Assembly (NCBI GenBank): GCA_963667515.2
Contig: CAXXXY010000007.1
Span: forward strand, 256,639-320,638
Reading direction: 5' to 3'
DNA: 64,000 nt
Source: VYDC01 sp963667515
GTDB lineage: Bacteria > Chloroflexota > Dehalococcoidia > UBA2979
The notes under the pieces were generated by a model. It searched no databases and was not told the origin of the DNA. It saw only the letters and a list, made by a program, of their open reading frames with translations. Made by a program: the position numbers and the translations under genes. Below, piece by piece: positions 17,406-27,478 of this stretch (position 1 is the stretch's first letter; the number at the start of each line of letters is the position of its first letter).

Positions 17406-17915
17406 CAGTACACGTCGTGGGCCTTCGGGCACCGCCTCCGCACCGCCGGCCTGCTCGGCTCGATGGGCCGGGTCGCGTCGGCTGTCGACAACTCGATGAT
17501 GGAGTCGTTCTTCGGGACGCTGCAGCTCGAGCTGCTCGACCGCCGCAGCTGGACGACCCGGGCCGAGCTCGCCTCCGCGATCTTCGAATGGATCGAGGGC
17601 TGGTATAACCCGCGCCGCCGTCACACCTCGATCGGCGATCTCAGCCCCGTGGAGTACGAAAGGAGGCCCGCCGCCGCCGCGGAAGCAGCATGATGTCTAC
17701 ACGTGAACTGTCCGGAGAACCGGGTCAGGCTCCGAGCGACCTCAGCCTGGGGCCAGCCGGCGTCCACTTCCCGCACGAGCTCGAGTCGGGTCAGCGGCGT
17801 CAGCCGCGCGTTACGATGGGCCATGAGGGTGTCCTCTCCTCGCTACTGCCGTGCTGTCACACACAGCAGCGGGCGAGGCCCCTCATCCTGTCAACAACCT
17901 ACGTGGGAACTACAG

Positions 17916-20900
17916 CTAGCGGCCGGCGACGGCGCTGCCGTGCACGCCGGGCACCACCTCGATGCGGTCGGGGAGCCGCTCGGCGAGCTCGGGGACGTGC
18001 GAGATCACGCCGATCATCCGCCGCCCGCCCGCGAGCGTCTCCAGCCCCTGCACGGCGAGGTCGAGCGACTCAGCGTCGAGCGCCCCGAAGCCCTCGTCGA
18101 GGAACAGCGACTCCAGCGAGACCGCCGCGCCCGTCCCCGCTAGCTCCGGCAGCCGCTCCGAGAGCGCGAGCGCCAGCGCGAGGCTCGCGAGGAAGGTCTC
18201 GCCGCCCGAGAGGGTGCGGACCGAGCGCTGCTCGTCGCCGTTGAACTGGTCGACGACGGTGAACTCGCCGTCGTCGGCGACCAGCCGGTAGCGACCCGCG
18301 GTGAGCTGCTCCAGCCGCGCCGCCGCGTCCTGCGCCAGCACCGCCATCGCCTCGCGCTGCACGTAGGCGATGAAGCGGTTGCCGCGCAGCTCCTGCTCCA
18401 GCGCGCCGGCCAGCGCGGCGCGACCGCGGTGCTCCGCGACCTCGGCGCGCATGCGCTCCCCCTCCGCGACGTCACGCTGCGCCCGCTCGAGCAGGGTGCG
18501 CGTCTCGGCGAGCTCCGCGGCGGCCCGCTCGCGGTCGCGCGCCTCGCCCTCCAGCAGCCCCGTGAGCGCGGCGGCGTCGACGGGTTCGCGGCCGGCCGCC
18601 GCCGTGCTCTCGGGATCGAGGGAGAGCAGCTCGCCCGCGTGCTCCAGCGCGTCGCGCTCGGCGGCTGTCGCGGCCTCGGCGGCGCTCGTCGCCCCGGCGG
18701 CCACGCGCGCCGCCTCGACGCCCGCGCGCTCGGCCTCGGCGCGGCGCTCCTCGTGGCGGGCGGCCTGCCCAGCGGCGGCCGCCTCCGCCTCGCGCGCGGC
18801 GCTCGTCAGCTCGGCGGCGCGGCGCTCCGCGCGCTCCAGCTCCGCGAGGCGCGCGCGCAGCGCCTCGACGTCGAGGGGCGCGCCCTCGCCCTCGCTGGCC
18901 AGGGCGGCGAGCCGCTCCCCGGCCTCGGCGCAGCCGCGCTCGACCCGCGCCCGCAGCTCGGCGCGCGCCCGTGCCTCGGCCTCGGCCGCGTCGGCACGAG
19001 CGGCGGCGTCCCGCGCCTCGGCCTCGGCGCGGCGCCCGTCCAGCTCCGCCGCCTCGCGCGTCGCGAGCGTCTCGCGCAGCGCCGCAGCGAGCGTGTCGGG
19101 CGGCGCCAGCGCGGCGGGCGGGGTGGCGGGCGGCGCCCCACCCGCCCCGCCGGCGACGGCCTGGAGCTCGACGCTCGCGGGGGCCGCGGCGACGAGCTCG
19201 GCCGGGGCGCGCGCCAGCAGCACGGCGAGCGCGCGCTCCTGCTCGCGCGCTGCCTGTAGTCGCGCGGTGGCGGCGCCCGCGCTTGCCTGCGCCTCGGCGA
19301 CGGCGGCGCGGCAGCGCGCGGCGTCGGCGTCGAGGGCGTCGCGCGTGCTCCCCGCCTCCGCGATCGCGGCGTCGTGGGTGGCCAGCGCGGAGGCACCCCG
19401 GGCGGCGACGTCGGCGGCGTGCTCCTCGGCGGCGGCGCCCTGCACGGCCTCCGCGTCGCGGCGCAGCGCCTCGGCGCGCGCCTCGGTGAGCCGGCGCGCC
19501 GCCTCCCCGACGGCCGCGTCGGCGGCGGCGAGGTCGGGCGCCTCCTCGACGGGGAGCGCCGCCACCGGCTCGCCGCAGACCGGGCACGGGTCGCCGGGCG
19601 CGAGCCCCTGCCGCAGCGCAGCGGCGGCGTGCCGGCGGTGCGCCTGCTCGCGCGCCGCGACCGCGACCGCGACCGCGCGCTCCGCGTCGGCGAGCGCGTC
19701 GCGCGCGGCGGCGGCGGCCTTCGCGGCCGCACGCGCCGCCTTCGCCGCCGCCCGGCGCGCCTCCTCGGCGGTGGCGCGCGCCGCCAGCTCGGCGAGCAGC
19801 TGCTCGCCGAGCCGCCCCAGCGCCTCCGCGCGGCGCTCCTGCGCGCCGGCCTTCGTCTCCGCCTCGCGGGAGGCGCGCTTCGCCTCGGTGGCGCCGGCGC
19901 CGAGCTGCTCCGTGCCGAGGCGGCCCTGCGCGGCGGCCTCGGCGAGCGCGCTCGATGCGACGGCGAGCCTCGTGCGCTGCTGCGCGACGGCCTCGGCGTG
20001 TGCCGCGGCCTCGGCGGCGGCGCTGCCCGCGGCGGCGGTGGCGACGTGCTCGGCGGCGAGCGCGGCTGCTAGCTCGGCGCGGGCGCGCTCGAGTGCGGCG
20101 GCGGCCTGCTCGCGGAGCTGCGCGCGCTCCAGCTCGCGCGTCGCCCGGGCGCGCTTCGCCGGGTCGTAGGCGAGCGCCGTCAGCTCCCGCGCGAGGCGGG
20201 CGCGCTCCGTCTCGGCGGCGTCGCGGTTGCGCGCGGTGTCGGCGAGCGCGGCGGCGGCGGCCTGCGCGCGGGCGGTGGCGGCGCCTGCGGCTCGCGCTGC
20301 CTCGGCGGCGACGTGGCGCGCGCGCTCGAGCGCCGCCACCAGCTCGCCGAGGGCGGCGACGCGTTCGCGCCGCGTCTCGAGCGCCCCGTGGCGGGCCTCG
20401 GCGCGGGCGCAGCGCTCGCCGAGCGCGGCGCCCGCCTCGGGCGAGGCGAGCGCGAGTCGATCGAGCTGCCCCGCGAGCAGCGTCGCCGCCTCCGCGCCGC
20501 GCGCCGCGCGCTCCCGCGCCAGCCGCCGCGCCTCCTCGTAGGTGCCGAGGCCCAGCAGCCGCGTGAGGATCGCGCGGCGCTGCTGGTCGTCGCCGCGCAG
20601 GAAGGAGTCGAAGGCGCCCTGCGGCAGCAGCACGGTCTTGGTGAAGGTGGCGTAGTCCAGGCCGAGCAGCTGCGTCACCTGCTCCGTCACCTCCGTGGCG
20701 CGGTCGGCGAGCGGGCGCCACGAGCCGTCGGCGAGCAGGTGTTCCAGCCGCGTGCCGACGGTGGCCGGGGCGCGGCGGCTGACGCGGTAGCTCTCCCCGC
20801 GCACGGTGAAGTCGAGGCGCGCCGACATCGACTGCTCGCCGTGCGAGAGCAGCTGCCGGGTCTGGCGGCCGACGCGCGGCACCTGCCCGTAGAGCGCCCA

Positions 20901-21038
20901 CGTCATCCCGTCCAGCAGCGAGGACTTGCCCGCGCCCGTCGGCCCCGTGATCGCGAAGAGCTCGCGGCCGCCGAAGTCCACCACCGCCGTCTCGCGGAAG
21001 GCGGTGAAGCCGCGCAGCTCCAGCCTCAGTGGCCTCAT
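17916..21038 (-). CDS. sbcC: SbcC/Rad50-type DNA repair ATPase
   Basis: This 1040-residue SMC-like ATPase has the Walker A GPTGAGKSS (about residues 33-41) and SbcC N-terminal signatures (FAITGPTG, FTKTVLLPQGAFDSFLRG). Two very Ala/Glu/Arg-rich coiled-coil arms surround a zinc-hook CPVCGEP (about residue 490). The C-terminal half-ATPase shows TLSGGETFLASLALALALSE and SLFLDEGFGALDAESLD. With SbcD it forms the Mre11-Rad50-type nuclease that opens hairpins and protein-blocked DNA ends. It is the last gene of the NurA-HerA-SbcD-SbcC series. Its TAG stop lies in the CTAG flanking IS481 copy 3, so the protein is complete. Confidence 0.93.
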   Translation of the reverse strand: MRPLRLELRGFTAFRETAVVDFGGRELFAITGPTGAGKSSLLDGMTWALYGQVPRVGRQTRQLLSHGEQSMSARLDFTVRGESYRVSRRAPATVGTRLEHLLADGSWRPLADRATEVTEQVTQLLGLDYATFTKTVLLPQGAFDSFLRGDDQQRRAILTRLLGLGTYEEARRLARERAARGAEAATLLAGQLDRLALASPEAGAALGERCARAEARHGALETRRERVAALGELVAALERARHVAAEAARAAGAATARAQAAAAALADTARNRDAAETERARLARELTALAYDPAKRARATRELERAQLREQAAAALERARAELAAALAAEHVATAAAGSAAAEAAAHAEAVAQQRTRLAVASSALAEAAAQGRLGTEQLGAGATEAKRASREAETKAGAQERRAEALGRLGEQLLAELAARATAEEARRAAAKAARAAAKAAAAARDALADAERAVAVAVAAREQAHRRHAAAALRQGLAPGDPCPVCGEPVAALPVEEAPDLAAADAAVGEAARRLTEARAEALRRDAEAVQGAAAEEHAADVAARGASALATHDAAIAEAGSTRDALDADAARCRAAVAEAQASAGAATARLQAAREQERALAVLLARAPAELVAAAPASVELQAVAGGAGGAPPATPPAALAPPDTLAAALRETLATREAAELDGRRAEAEARDAAARADAAEAEARARAELRARVERGCAEAGERLAALASEGEGAPLDVEALRARLAELERAERRAAELTSAAREAEAAAAGQAARHEERRAEAERAGVEAARVAAGATSAAEAATAAERDALEHAGELLSLDPESTAAAGREPVDAAALTGLLEGEARDRERAAAELAETRTLLERAQRDVAEGERMRAEVAEHRGRAALAGALEQELRGNRFIAYVQREAMAVLAQDAAARLEQLTAGRYRLVADDGEFTVVDQFNGDEQRSVRTLSGGETFLASLALALALSERLPELAGTGAAVSLESLFLDEGFGALDAESLDLAVQGLETLAGGRRMIGVISHVPELAERLPDRIEVVPGVHGSAVAGR

Positions 21039-21076
21039 AGCGGCGGCCTCATCGCAGTGGCCTCATGGTCGGGGCC

Positions 21077-22240
21077 TCATCGGGCGGCCGTCGCCTGCTC
21101 GACCAGCTCGTCGAAGAGCGCGGTCAGCTCCTCGGCCGGGGTCGCGCCGTGCTGCGCCGCGTAGTAGCGCACGAAGAGCTCGCGCGGGCCGAGCCGCGCC
21201 AGCTCCGGCGCCGGCAGCGCGCGCTCGTGCTCGTACTCGAGGCGCACGTCGACGGCGGTGGGGATCGCCTCGCGCACGCGCTGCGCGAGGCCGGGCTCGG
21301 GGCGCTCGACCTCGACGATCACGCGCGCATAGCCGCCCGCGGCCTCGGCGGCGCGGTCCAGCACCTCGGCGAGCGGGCCCCGCAGCTCCACGAGCGGGCG
21401 GCCCGCGCTGAGCGGCACGGCGCGCTGCTTCGCGGGCGTGCCGGCGCTCGCCTCGATCAGCCGCACCACCTTCTGCTGCCCGCGCTCGCCGAAGTCGAGC
21501 TGCAGGATCGAGCCCGCGTAGGCGCCGGACGCCGCCGTGCCGCGCAGCTCCTGCGGCTCGTGGATGTGGCCCAGCGCCAGGTACTGCGGGGCGCCCGGGA
21601 GCATCCCCGGCGGCACGCCGTAGCTCTGCCCGATGTGCAGCAGCCGCTCCGAGCCGTCGACCGCGGCCAGCCGCGCGCCGTCGACGAAGAGGTGCCCCGC
21701 GAGCAGGTTGACGGCGTCCGGCGCGAAGCCCTCGCAGAGCGCGCGGTAGATGCGGCCCACGCCCTCGGCGTAGCTGGCGAACGCCTCCTCGGGCGCCAGG
21801 CCGAGCAGCTCCGCGGCGTCGACCAGCCGGCCCTCGGGGACCCACGGCACTGCCGCGATGCGCGCCTCCTCGCCGCCCGCGTGGAGCGTCAGCACGCCGC
21901 CCTCGTCGGGCCGGCGCACCGCGTGCTGCGTGTAGACGCCCAGCAGGTCGGAGAGCCGGCCCACCGCCTCGAGCTTGCGCGGCGAGTCATGGTTGCCGGC
22001 GAGCAGCAGCACCTGCACGCGCGCCGCGATCAGCTGGCGCAGCGTCTCAAAGAGCAGCCGGTCGGACTCGGGCGAGGGGGCGGCCGTGTCCCAGATGTCG
22101 CCGCAGACGAGCAGCACGTCGACGCGCTCGGCGGTCGCGATCTCGACGATCTCCCCGAGCACCGCCTCGAACTCGGCGGCGCGGCTGCGGCCGCGAATCG
22201 TGCGGCCGAGGTGCCAGTCGGCGGTGTGCAGGAAGCGCAT
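21077..22240 (-). CDS. sbcD: SbcD/Mre11-type exonuclease
   Basis: This 387-residue metallophosphoesterase has the full set of phosphoesterase motifs: LHTADWHLGR (residues 4-13), VCGDIWDTAAPS (about 45), LAGNHDSPRK (about 80) and, near residues 170-205, AGHLFVDG followed by LGHIHEPQ. It supplies the Mn-dependent nuclease of the SbcCD complex. It lies 38 bases upstream of sbcC and about 110 bases downstream of the HerA-like gene, all on the minus strand. Confidence 0.93.
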   Translation of the reverse strand: MRFLHTADWHLGRTIRGRSRAAEFEAVLGEIVEIATAERVDVLLVCGDIWDTAAPSPESDRLLFETLRQLIAARVQVLLLAGNHDSPRKLEAVGRLSDLLGVYTQHAVRRPDEGGVLTLHAGGEEARIAAVPWVPEGRLVDAAELLGLAPEEAFASYAEGVGRIYRALCEGFAPDAVNLLAGHLFVDGARLAAVDGSERLLHIGQSYGVPPGMLPGAPQYLALGHIHEPQELRGTAASGAYAGSILQLDFGERGQQKVVRLIEASAGTPAKQRAVPLSAGRPLVELRGPLAEVLDRAAEAAGGYARVIVEVERPEPGLAQRVREAIPTAVDVRLEYEHERALPAPELARLGPRELFVRYYAAQHGATPAEELTALFDELVEQATAAR

Positions 22241-22350
22241 CGCTCTCCCCTCGTGGGCTCTCGCCTCGCCGATGTCGCGCGGGCGCGCCGACTCGCGCTC
22301 AGCGCCTTGCCGGCCTGCCGCGCGTCAGCGCGCCCCTGGGTCCCGGTGCG

Positions 22351-24137
<1,787 letters not shown>

Positions 24138-24141
<4 letters not shown>

Positions 24142-25232
24142 GCGGGCACCTCCGTCGCGGCGGCGACGCGCTCGGCGACCCCTTCGGGGCCCGCCTCGCC
24201 GCTGCCGCTCGTGCGGGCGTCGGCGAGCGACCCGGCGCCGGCGAACGAGGCGGTGAGCAGCCGCCGCACCCAGCGGCGGTCGCCCAGGCGGTGCGTGAGC
24301 GCGCGCTCCAGCGCGCCGACGGGCAGCAGGTTCTGCGGGGCGCGTGGGTCGCGCGCGGGCGTCGAGGCGAGGCGCGGCAGCGCCGCCGTCGCCTCGTCCG
24401 CGAGCCGCGCCGCCTCGGCGACGGGGAGCGCGCCCGCGCACTCCATGCGCACCACGCCGGCCAGCGGGTGGAAGAGCCCGGGGAGCGCCGCCGTGCGCGC
24501 GTACCAGCCGTAGCGCTCCGTCCCGGCCTCGCCGCCGATGTGGAAGAGCGGCGTGCGCTGCCCGACCTCGAGCACGACCGCGAGCGCGCGCTCGGTGGTG
24601 CCGACGTACCACTGGTGGATGCGCTTCACGTAGCCGACGGCGCGGCGACCCGGCTGGCGCAGCCGCAGCGGCCCGTCGACGAGCACCAGCGCCGCCTCGT
24701 CCTCGGCGAGCTTCGCCGCGAGCAGCGCCTCCGCGTCCAGCATCGCGCGGTTCAGCGCTGCGACCAGGTCGCGCGGGGTGGTCGCGTCCTGCGCGATCCG
24801 CGGGCGGTAGCGCAGCTCCGCCCGCCCGGCCGCGATCGCGCGCTCCACGGGCTCGCCGCCCGTCTGCAGGTAGCAGCGCTCGAGGCGCAGCGTTGACTCC
24901 TCGACGCGCGCCTTCGCGCCCGCCTCTAGCGCGACCGCCCCCACGGCGAAGGAGCCGAAGAGCCCCAGCGCCGGCTCGCTCGAGCCACCCGCGCCGCCCG
25001 TGCGCTCGTCGAGGGCGGCCGCGGGGCCGTCCTCCATCGCGTGCGCCTCCACGCGGCGCACGCCGTCCACGATGCGCAGCGAGTCCGGCGGGGGCGCCGC
25101 GGGCGTGACCGCGCGCCACTCGGCGAGCTCGACGCGCGTGTCGACCTCGGGCGGTGGCGGGGTCGCGCCATCGACCTCGGCCTCGAGGCCGGCTCCGAAC
25201 TCGGGCGCCCATGGGAGCAGTCTCAGCACCAT
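24138..25232 (-). CDS. nurA: NurA-family 5'-3' nuclease
   Basis: This protein is of about 364 residues (from the ATG at 25232; the frame stays open further upstream). It shows NurA domain signatures: IVDGVRRVEA, where the first metal-binding Asp lies; LVDGPLRLRQPGRRAVGYVKRIH split across the central motif (VDGPL, then GYVKR); and a late RMECAG/YGWYAR region. NurA works with HerA to degrade the 5' strand at double-strand breaks in archaea and in some bacteria. It heads the operon NurA-HerA-SbcD-SbcC and overlaps herA by 4 bases. The family call rests on motifs plus context. Confidence 0.78.
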
Positions 25233-25386
25233 CGCGCACCACCACGCCGGGGAGTCGAACGCGAGGAGTCGAACGCCGGGAGTATAGCGGGGAACGCCAG
25301 TTCGGATCACTGGAGTCAGCGCATGACGCGCGCTGCCTCCCCCGCATCGCGGTGCCGCCGTACGCTCCGCTATCGAGGAGGCGGGG

Positions 25387-26211
25387 ATGGACGAGTCGCA
25401 GCGGGGCGCCCCCGAGTCAGGCCGCGAGCCCGGCGGGGAGGACGCGGGCGCTGGCGAGTCCGGGTCGTTCGCGGCGGGGCCCTTCGCACCCGGCGCCGAC
25501 CGCGCGCGCTACGTACGAGGCATGTTCGCGAGCATCGCGCCCCGCTACGACCTGATGAACACGCTGATGACGGGCGGCCGCCACCACGCGTGGCGACGCC
25601 TCGCGGCGCGCTCGGTCGTGCTGCCGCGCGACCGCGTGGTGGACGTGGGCTGCGGCACCGGCGATCTCACCTTCGCCTGCGCCGAGGCCGGCGCCTCGAC
25701 GGTGCTGGGCGTCGACTTCGCGGCGCCGATGGTGGAGCGCGCGCGGGTGAAGGCGCGCGAGCGCGCCGCCGACGCCGACGCCGAGCCCGCCGACGCCGTC
25801 TCGTTCGCGGCGGCGGACGCGACGGCGCTCCCGCTCGCGGAGGGCGCCGTGGATGCGTGGTGCTCGGCGTTCGTCGTGCGCAACATCCCCGACCTCGACG
25901 CTGCCCTCGCCGAAGCGTTCCGCGTGCTGCGGCCCTTCGGCCGGCTCGCGATCCTCGATATGCCGCGCATGGAGGGCGGGCTGCTCGCCCCCGCGACGCG
26001 GCTCTACATGCGCGGCGTCGTGCCCGCGCTCGGGCGCGCCGTGTCGAGGCACCGCGACGCCTACTCGTACCTCCCGGAGTCGGTAGGCCGCTTCCTCTCG
26101 ACGCGGGAGCTGACGGCCGCGCTCCGCCGCGCGGGCTTCCGGGTGACGGAGGTGCGCCTGATGGCGCTGGGCACGGTCGCCCTCCACATGGCTGACAAGC
26201 GTTCCGCTTGA
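25387..26211 (+). CDS. ubiE: UbiE/MenG-type quinone methyltransferase
   Basis: This 274-residue class I SAM methyltransferase has an unusual, low-complexity N-terminal extension of about 40 residues before the family start (VRGMFASIAPRYDLMNTLMT). The SAM motif VVDVGCGTGDLTF (about residue 85) and the UbiE signatures VRNIPDLDAALAEAFRVLRP and YLPESVGRFLSTREL are clear. It methylates demethylmenaquinone or a related quinone precursor. Its last codons (KRSA then stop) are supplied by the palindromic head of repeat element A at 26189, so that element inserted at or rewrote the 3' end of the gene. Confidence 0.88.
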   Translation: MDESQRGAPESGREPGGEDAGAGESGSFAAGPFAPGADRARYVRGMFASIAPRYDLMNTLMTGGRHHAWRRLAARSVVLPRDRVVDVGCGTGDLTFACAEAGASTVLGVDFAAPMVERARVKARERAADADAEPADAVSFAAADATALPLAEGAVDAWCSAFVVRNIPDLDAALAEAFRVLRPFGRLAILDMPRMEGGLLAPATRLYMRGVVPALGRAVSRHRDAYSYLPESVGRFLSTRELTAALRRAGFRVTEVRLMALGTVALHMADKRSA

Positions 26212-26466
26212 CTCGAGGGGCTGCCGCGCGCGAGAGAGGGCCAGCAGTGCGCCAGATGGCCCCCGCCACGTCGGGCTGCCGCTCCGGGACGCCGACGGGA
26301 GCCCGGACCCGGCCGCGACTCTTGGGTCGGGGCGGTCCGAGCGCCCGCCGGCGTCGCCGCGGGGAGTCCGACGTTGCGCCGGGCACTGGCGGCACGCGAG
26401 CCCTCTCGCAGGCGCGGCAGCCCCTCGGATGCAACGGAACGTTGCCTAGGGTCGAGCGGAACGCTC
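26189..26466. repeat. REPIN/MITE-like element A (inverted arms with palindromic heads)
   Basis: The left arm begins with the palindrome AAGCGTTCCGCTT (about 26191-26203) and continues CGAGGGGCTGCCGCGCGCGA. The right arm, read on the other strand, begins GCAACGTTCCGTTGC (26431-26445) and continues CCGAGGGGCTGCCGCGCCTG. The arms match for about 40 bp. A second head, GAGCGGAACGCTC (26454-26466), lies outside the right arm. The element fills the gap between the convergent ubiE and globin genes and encodes the C-termini of both. The central 170 bp is GC-rich and shows no gene. Confidence 0.75.
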
Positions 26467-27171
26467 GTCGTCGAGGGGGGTGCGTGGCACCGCGTCATCG
26501 GCGTTGACCATGTGCTGGGCGAGGGGGCCGAGGCCGCGCAGGATCTCGGCGCGCTCCGGCTCGGGGACGCCCGCGGCGCGCAACGCCTCGGCCATGTGGT
26601 GCAGCCAGCGCCCCGCCGCATGCGCGTCGATCACGAACGGGAAGTGGCGGCGCCGCAGCCGCGGGTGGCCGTAGCGCTCGCTGTAGCGCGGCTCGCCGCC
26701 CAGCCACTGCTCGAGGAAGAGCGCCTGCTTCGCGCGCCCCGGGCCGAGCTCCGCGGGGAAGAGCGGGCGCAGCTCCGGGTCGCGCTCCACGCGCTCGTAG
26801 AACTCGGCGACCAGGCGCTCGACGGTCGCGCGCCCGCCGATGCGATCGAAGAGCGACCCGCGCGCGTCGGGCGGCGGCGCCGCGACCTGGCGTGCGGGTG
26901 GCCGCTCCAGCAGCGGTATCGGAGCGTCGCGGGCGGACGCCGGGTCGGCGGCGGCGGCGGCCGGTCCGGCGGCGGTTCCGGAGGCGGGTCGCGCGATGGT
27001 GCCGCGCTCCGCCTCGAACCCCGCGCAGGCGCGCACGGGCAGCGCGGGGTAGCGCGCGAAGTCGTGGTCGTCGTCGGCGCGGCCGCAGCGCAGGAAGCGC
27101 GAGCCGCGCGCGCTTACCACGGCGCGCGCCCAGCGACACCCCCCGCACAGCCCCGTCTCCGGCTCCGTCAT
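26446..27171 (-). CDS. Truncated hemoglobin (group II-like) with N-terminal Cys-rich domain
   Basis: This protein has 241 residues. The first 55 carry four cysteines (CGGC at 9-12, then RCGRADD and RACAGF), probably a small metal-binding or Fe-S-like knuckle. A Pro/Ala linker follows. Residues about 105-220 form a 2-on-2 globin: LFDRIGGRATVERLVAEFYE, then RYGHPRLRRRHFPFVI with the proximal-His region, and GRWLHHMAEAL. Globins of this class bind O2 or NO and are often used in oxidative or nitrosative stress defence. The C-terminal ERSARP and stop are encoded within repeat element A. The fusion of a cysteine knuckle to the globin is unusual. Confidence 0.8.
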   Translation of the reverse strand: MTEPETGLCGGCRWARAVVSARGSRFLRCGRADDDHDFARYPALPVRACAGFEAERGTIARPASGTAAGPAAAAADPASARDAPIPLLERPPARQVAAPPPDARGSLFDRIGGRATVERLVAEFYERVERDPELRPLFPAELGPGRAKQALFLEQWLGGEPRYSERYGHPRLRRRHFPFVIDAHAAGRWLHHMAEALRAAGVPEPERAEILRGLGPLAQHMVNADDAVPRTPLDDERSARP

Positions 27172-27478
27172 AGCTCCGAGTCTACGGCCATGCCTCCCGA
27201 GTCTTCGGCGCGCTGCTCGACCCGACCGGCTCCCGCCGTCGGTTGCCCGACTACGTGCGCACGCGGGCTCGCCGAACGTCCGGCGCGCCACAGGGCGCGG
27301 CGCGAGCGCGCGGCCCACACCCGGACGCAGCGGAGCGATGCCGCACGGTGTCGTGCGCCACGTCGCCGCTCGTGCGGTGGCTGCTACCATCGGCGCGCCG
27401 CGCGGCCATCGCGCGCAGCGCGGGAGCCGGCGGCAGCGCGTCGAGTCGAGCGGAACGCTCGCGGCGACCGGAGGCGAG
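27172..27478. other. Divergent intergenic region upstream of globin and selenoredoxin genes
   Basis: This stretch of about 307 bp separates the start codons of the minus-strand globin gene and the plus-strand redoxin gene and must hold both promoters. I see no convincing -35/-10 pair and no additional gene. The only clear structure is the isolated palindromic head at 27447-27461, which ends 17 bases before the redoxin start. Confidence 0.4.
27447..27461. repeat. Solo palindromic head of the REPIN-like family
   Basis: CGAGCGGAACGCTCG is a perfect palindrome apart from its central GAA. It matches the second head at 26454-26466 in element A. It lies just upstream of the ribosome site (GGAGGCGAG) of the selenoredoxin gene, where a hairpin in the mRNA leader could influence translation. 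Confidence 0.6.

Larger units (their letters stand above)
15336..17693 (+). pseudogene. IS3-family transposase OrfB (copy A), split by IS30
   Basis: The 5' part carries the HTH_21 region (SYGAPRVHAELRLG) and the first catalytic Asp (WLTDITEH), up to the second Asp in VVHSDRGSQ. The frame resumes at 17409 with YTSWAFGHRLRTAGLLGSMG and the catalytic Glu in ESFFGTLQLELL, ending at 17693. The two halves join perfectly when the IS30 insert is removed. OrfB is inactive as it stands. Confidence 0.9.
14986..17733 (+). mobile_element. IS3-family element, copy A, itself interrupted by IS30
   Basis: The terminal inverted repeats are GGAGCCTGACCCGCTTTCC at the left and, on the other strand, GGAGCCTGACCCGGTTCTCC at the right. 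The flanks are GAG/GAG (14983-14985, 17734-17736), a 3-bp target duplication usual for IS3. The element carries orfA, then orfB overlapping by ATGA. An IS30 element sits inside orfB. The same nested unit is present at 60029-62748. Confidence 0.92.
14135..17824 (-). pseudogene. IS481 transposase split by insertion
   Basis: The N-terminal codons (MAHRNARLTPLTRLELVREV and on to PQAEVA) lie at about 17734-17824 and the remaining frame at 14135-14985. The break falls in the first HTH, between VA and RHFRVSR, so no functional transposase can be made from this copy. Confidence 0.9.
14113..17915 (-). mobile_element. IS481-family element, copy 3, interrupted by an IS3[IS30] insertion
   Basis: Both ends of the IS481 element are present (TGTACTACCCAGG at the left, GGGAACTACA at the right), flanked by CTAG at 14109-14112 and 17916-17919. 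The IS481 sequence is split at 14985/17734 by a 2748-bp IS3-family element. Removing that insert and one 3-bp duplication restores exactly the 1052-bp length of the intact copies. The flanking CTAGs carry the stop codons of the holin-like gene and of sbcC. Confidence 0.92.
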
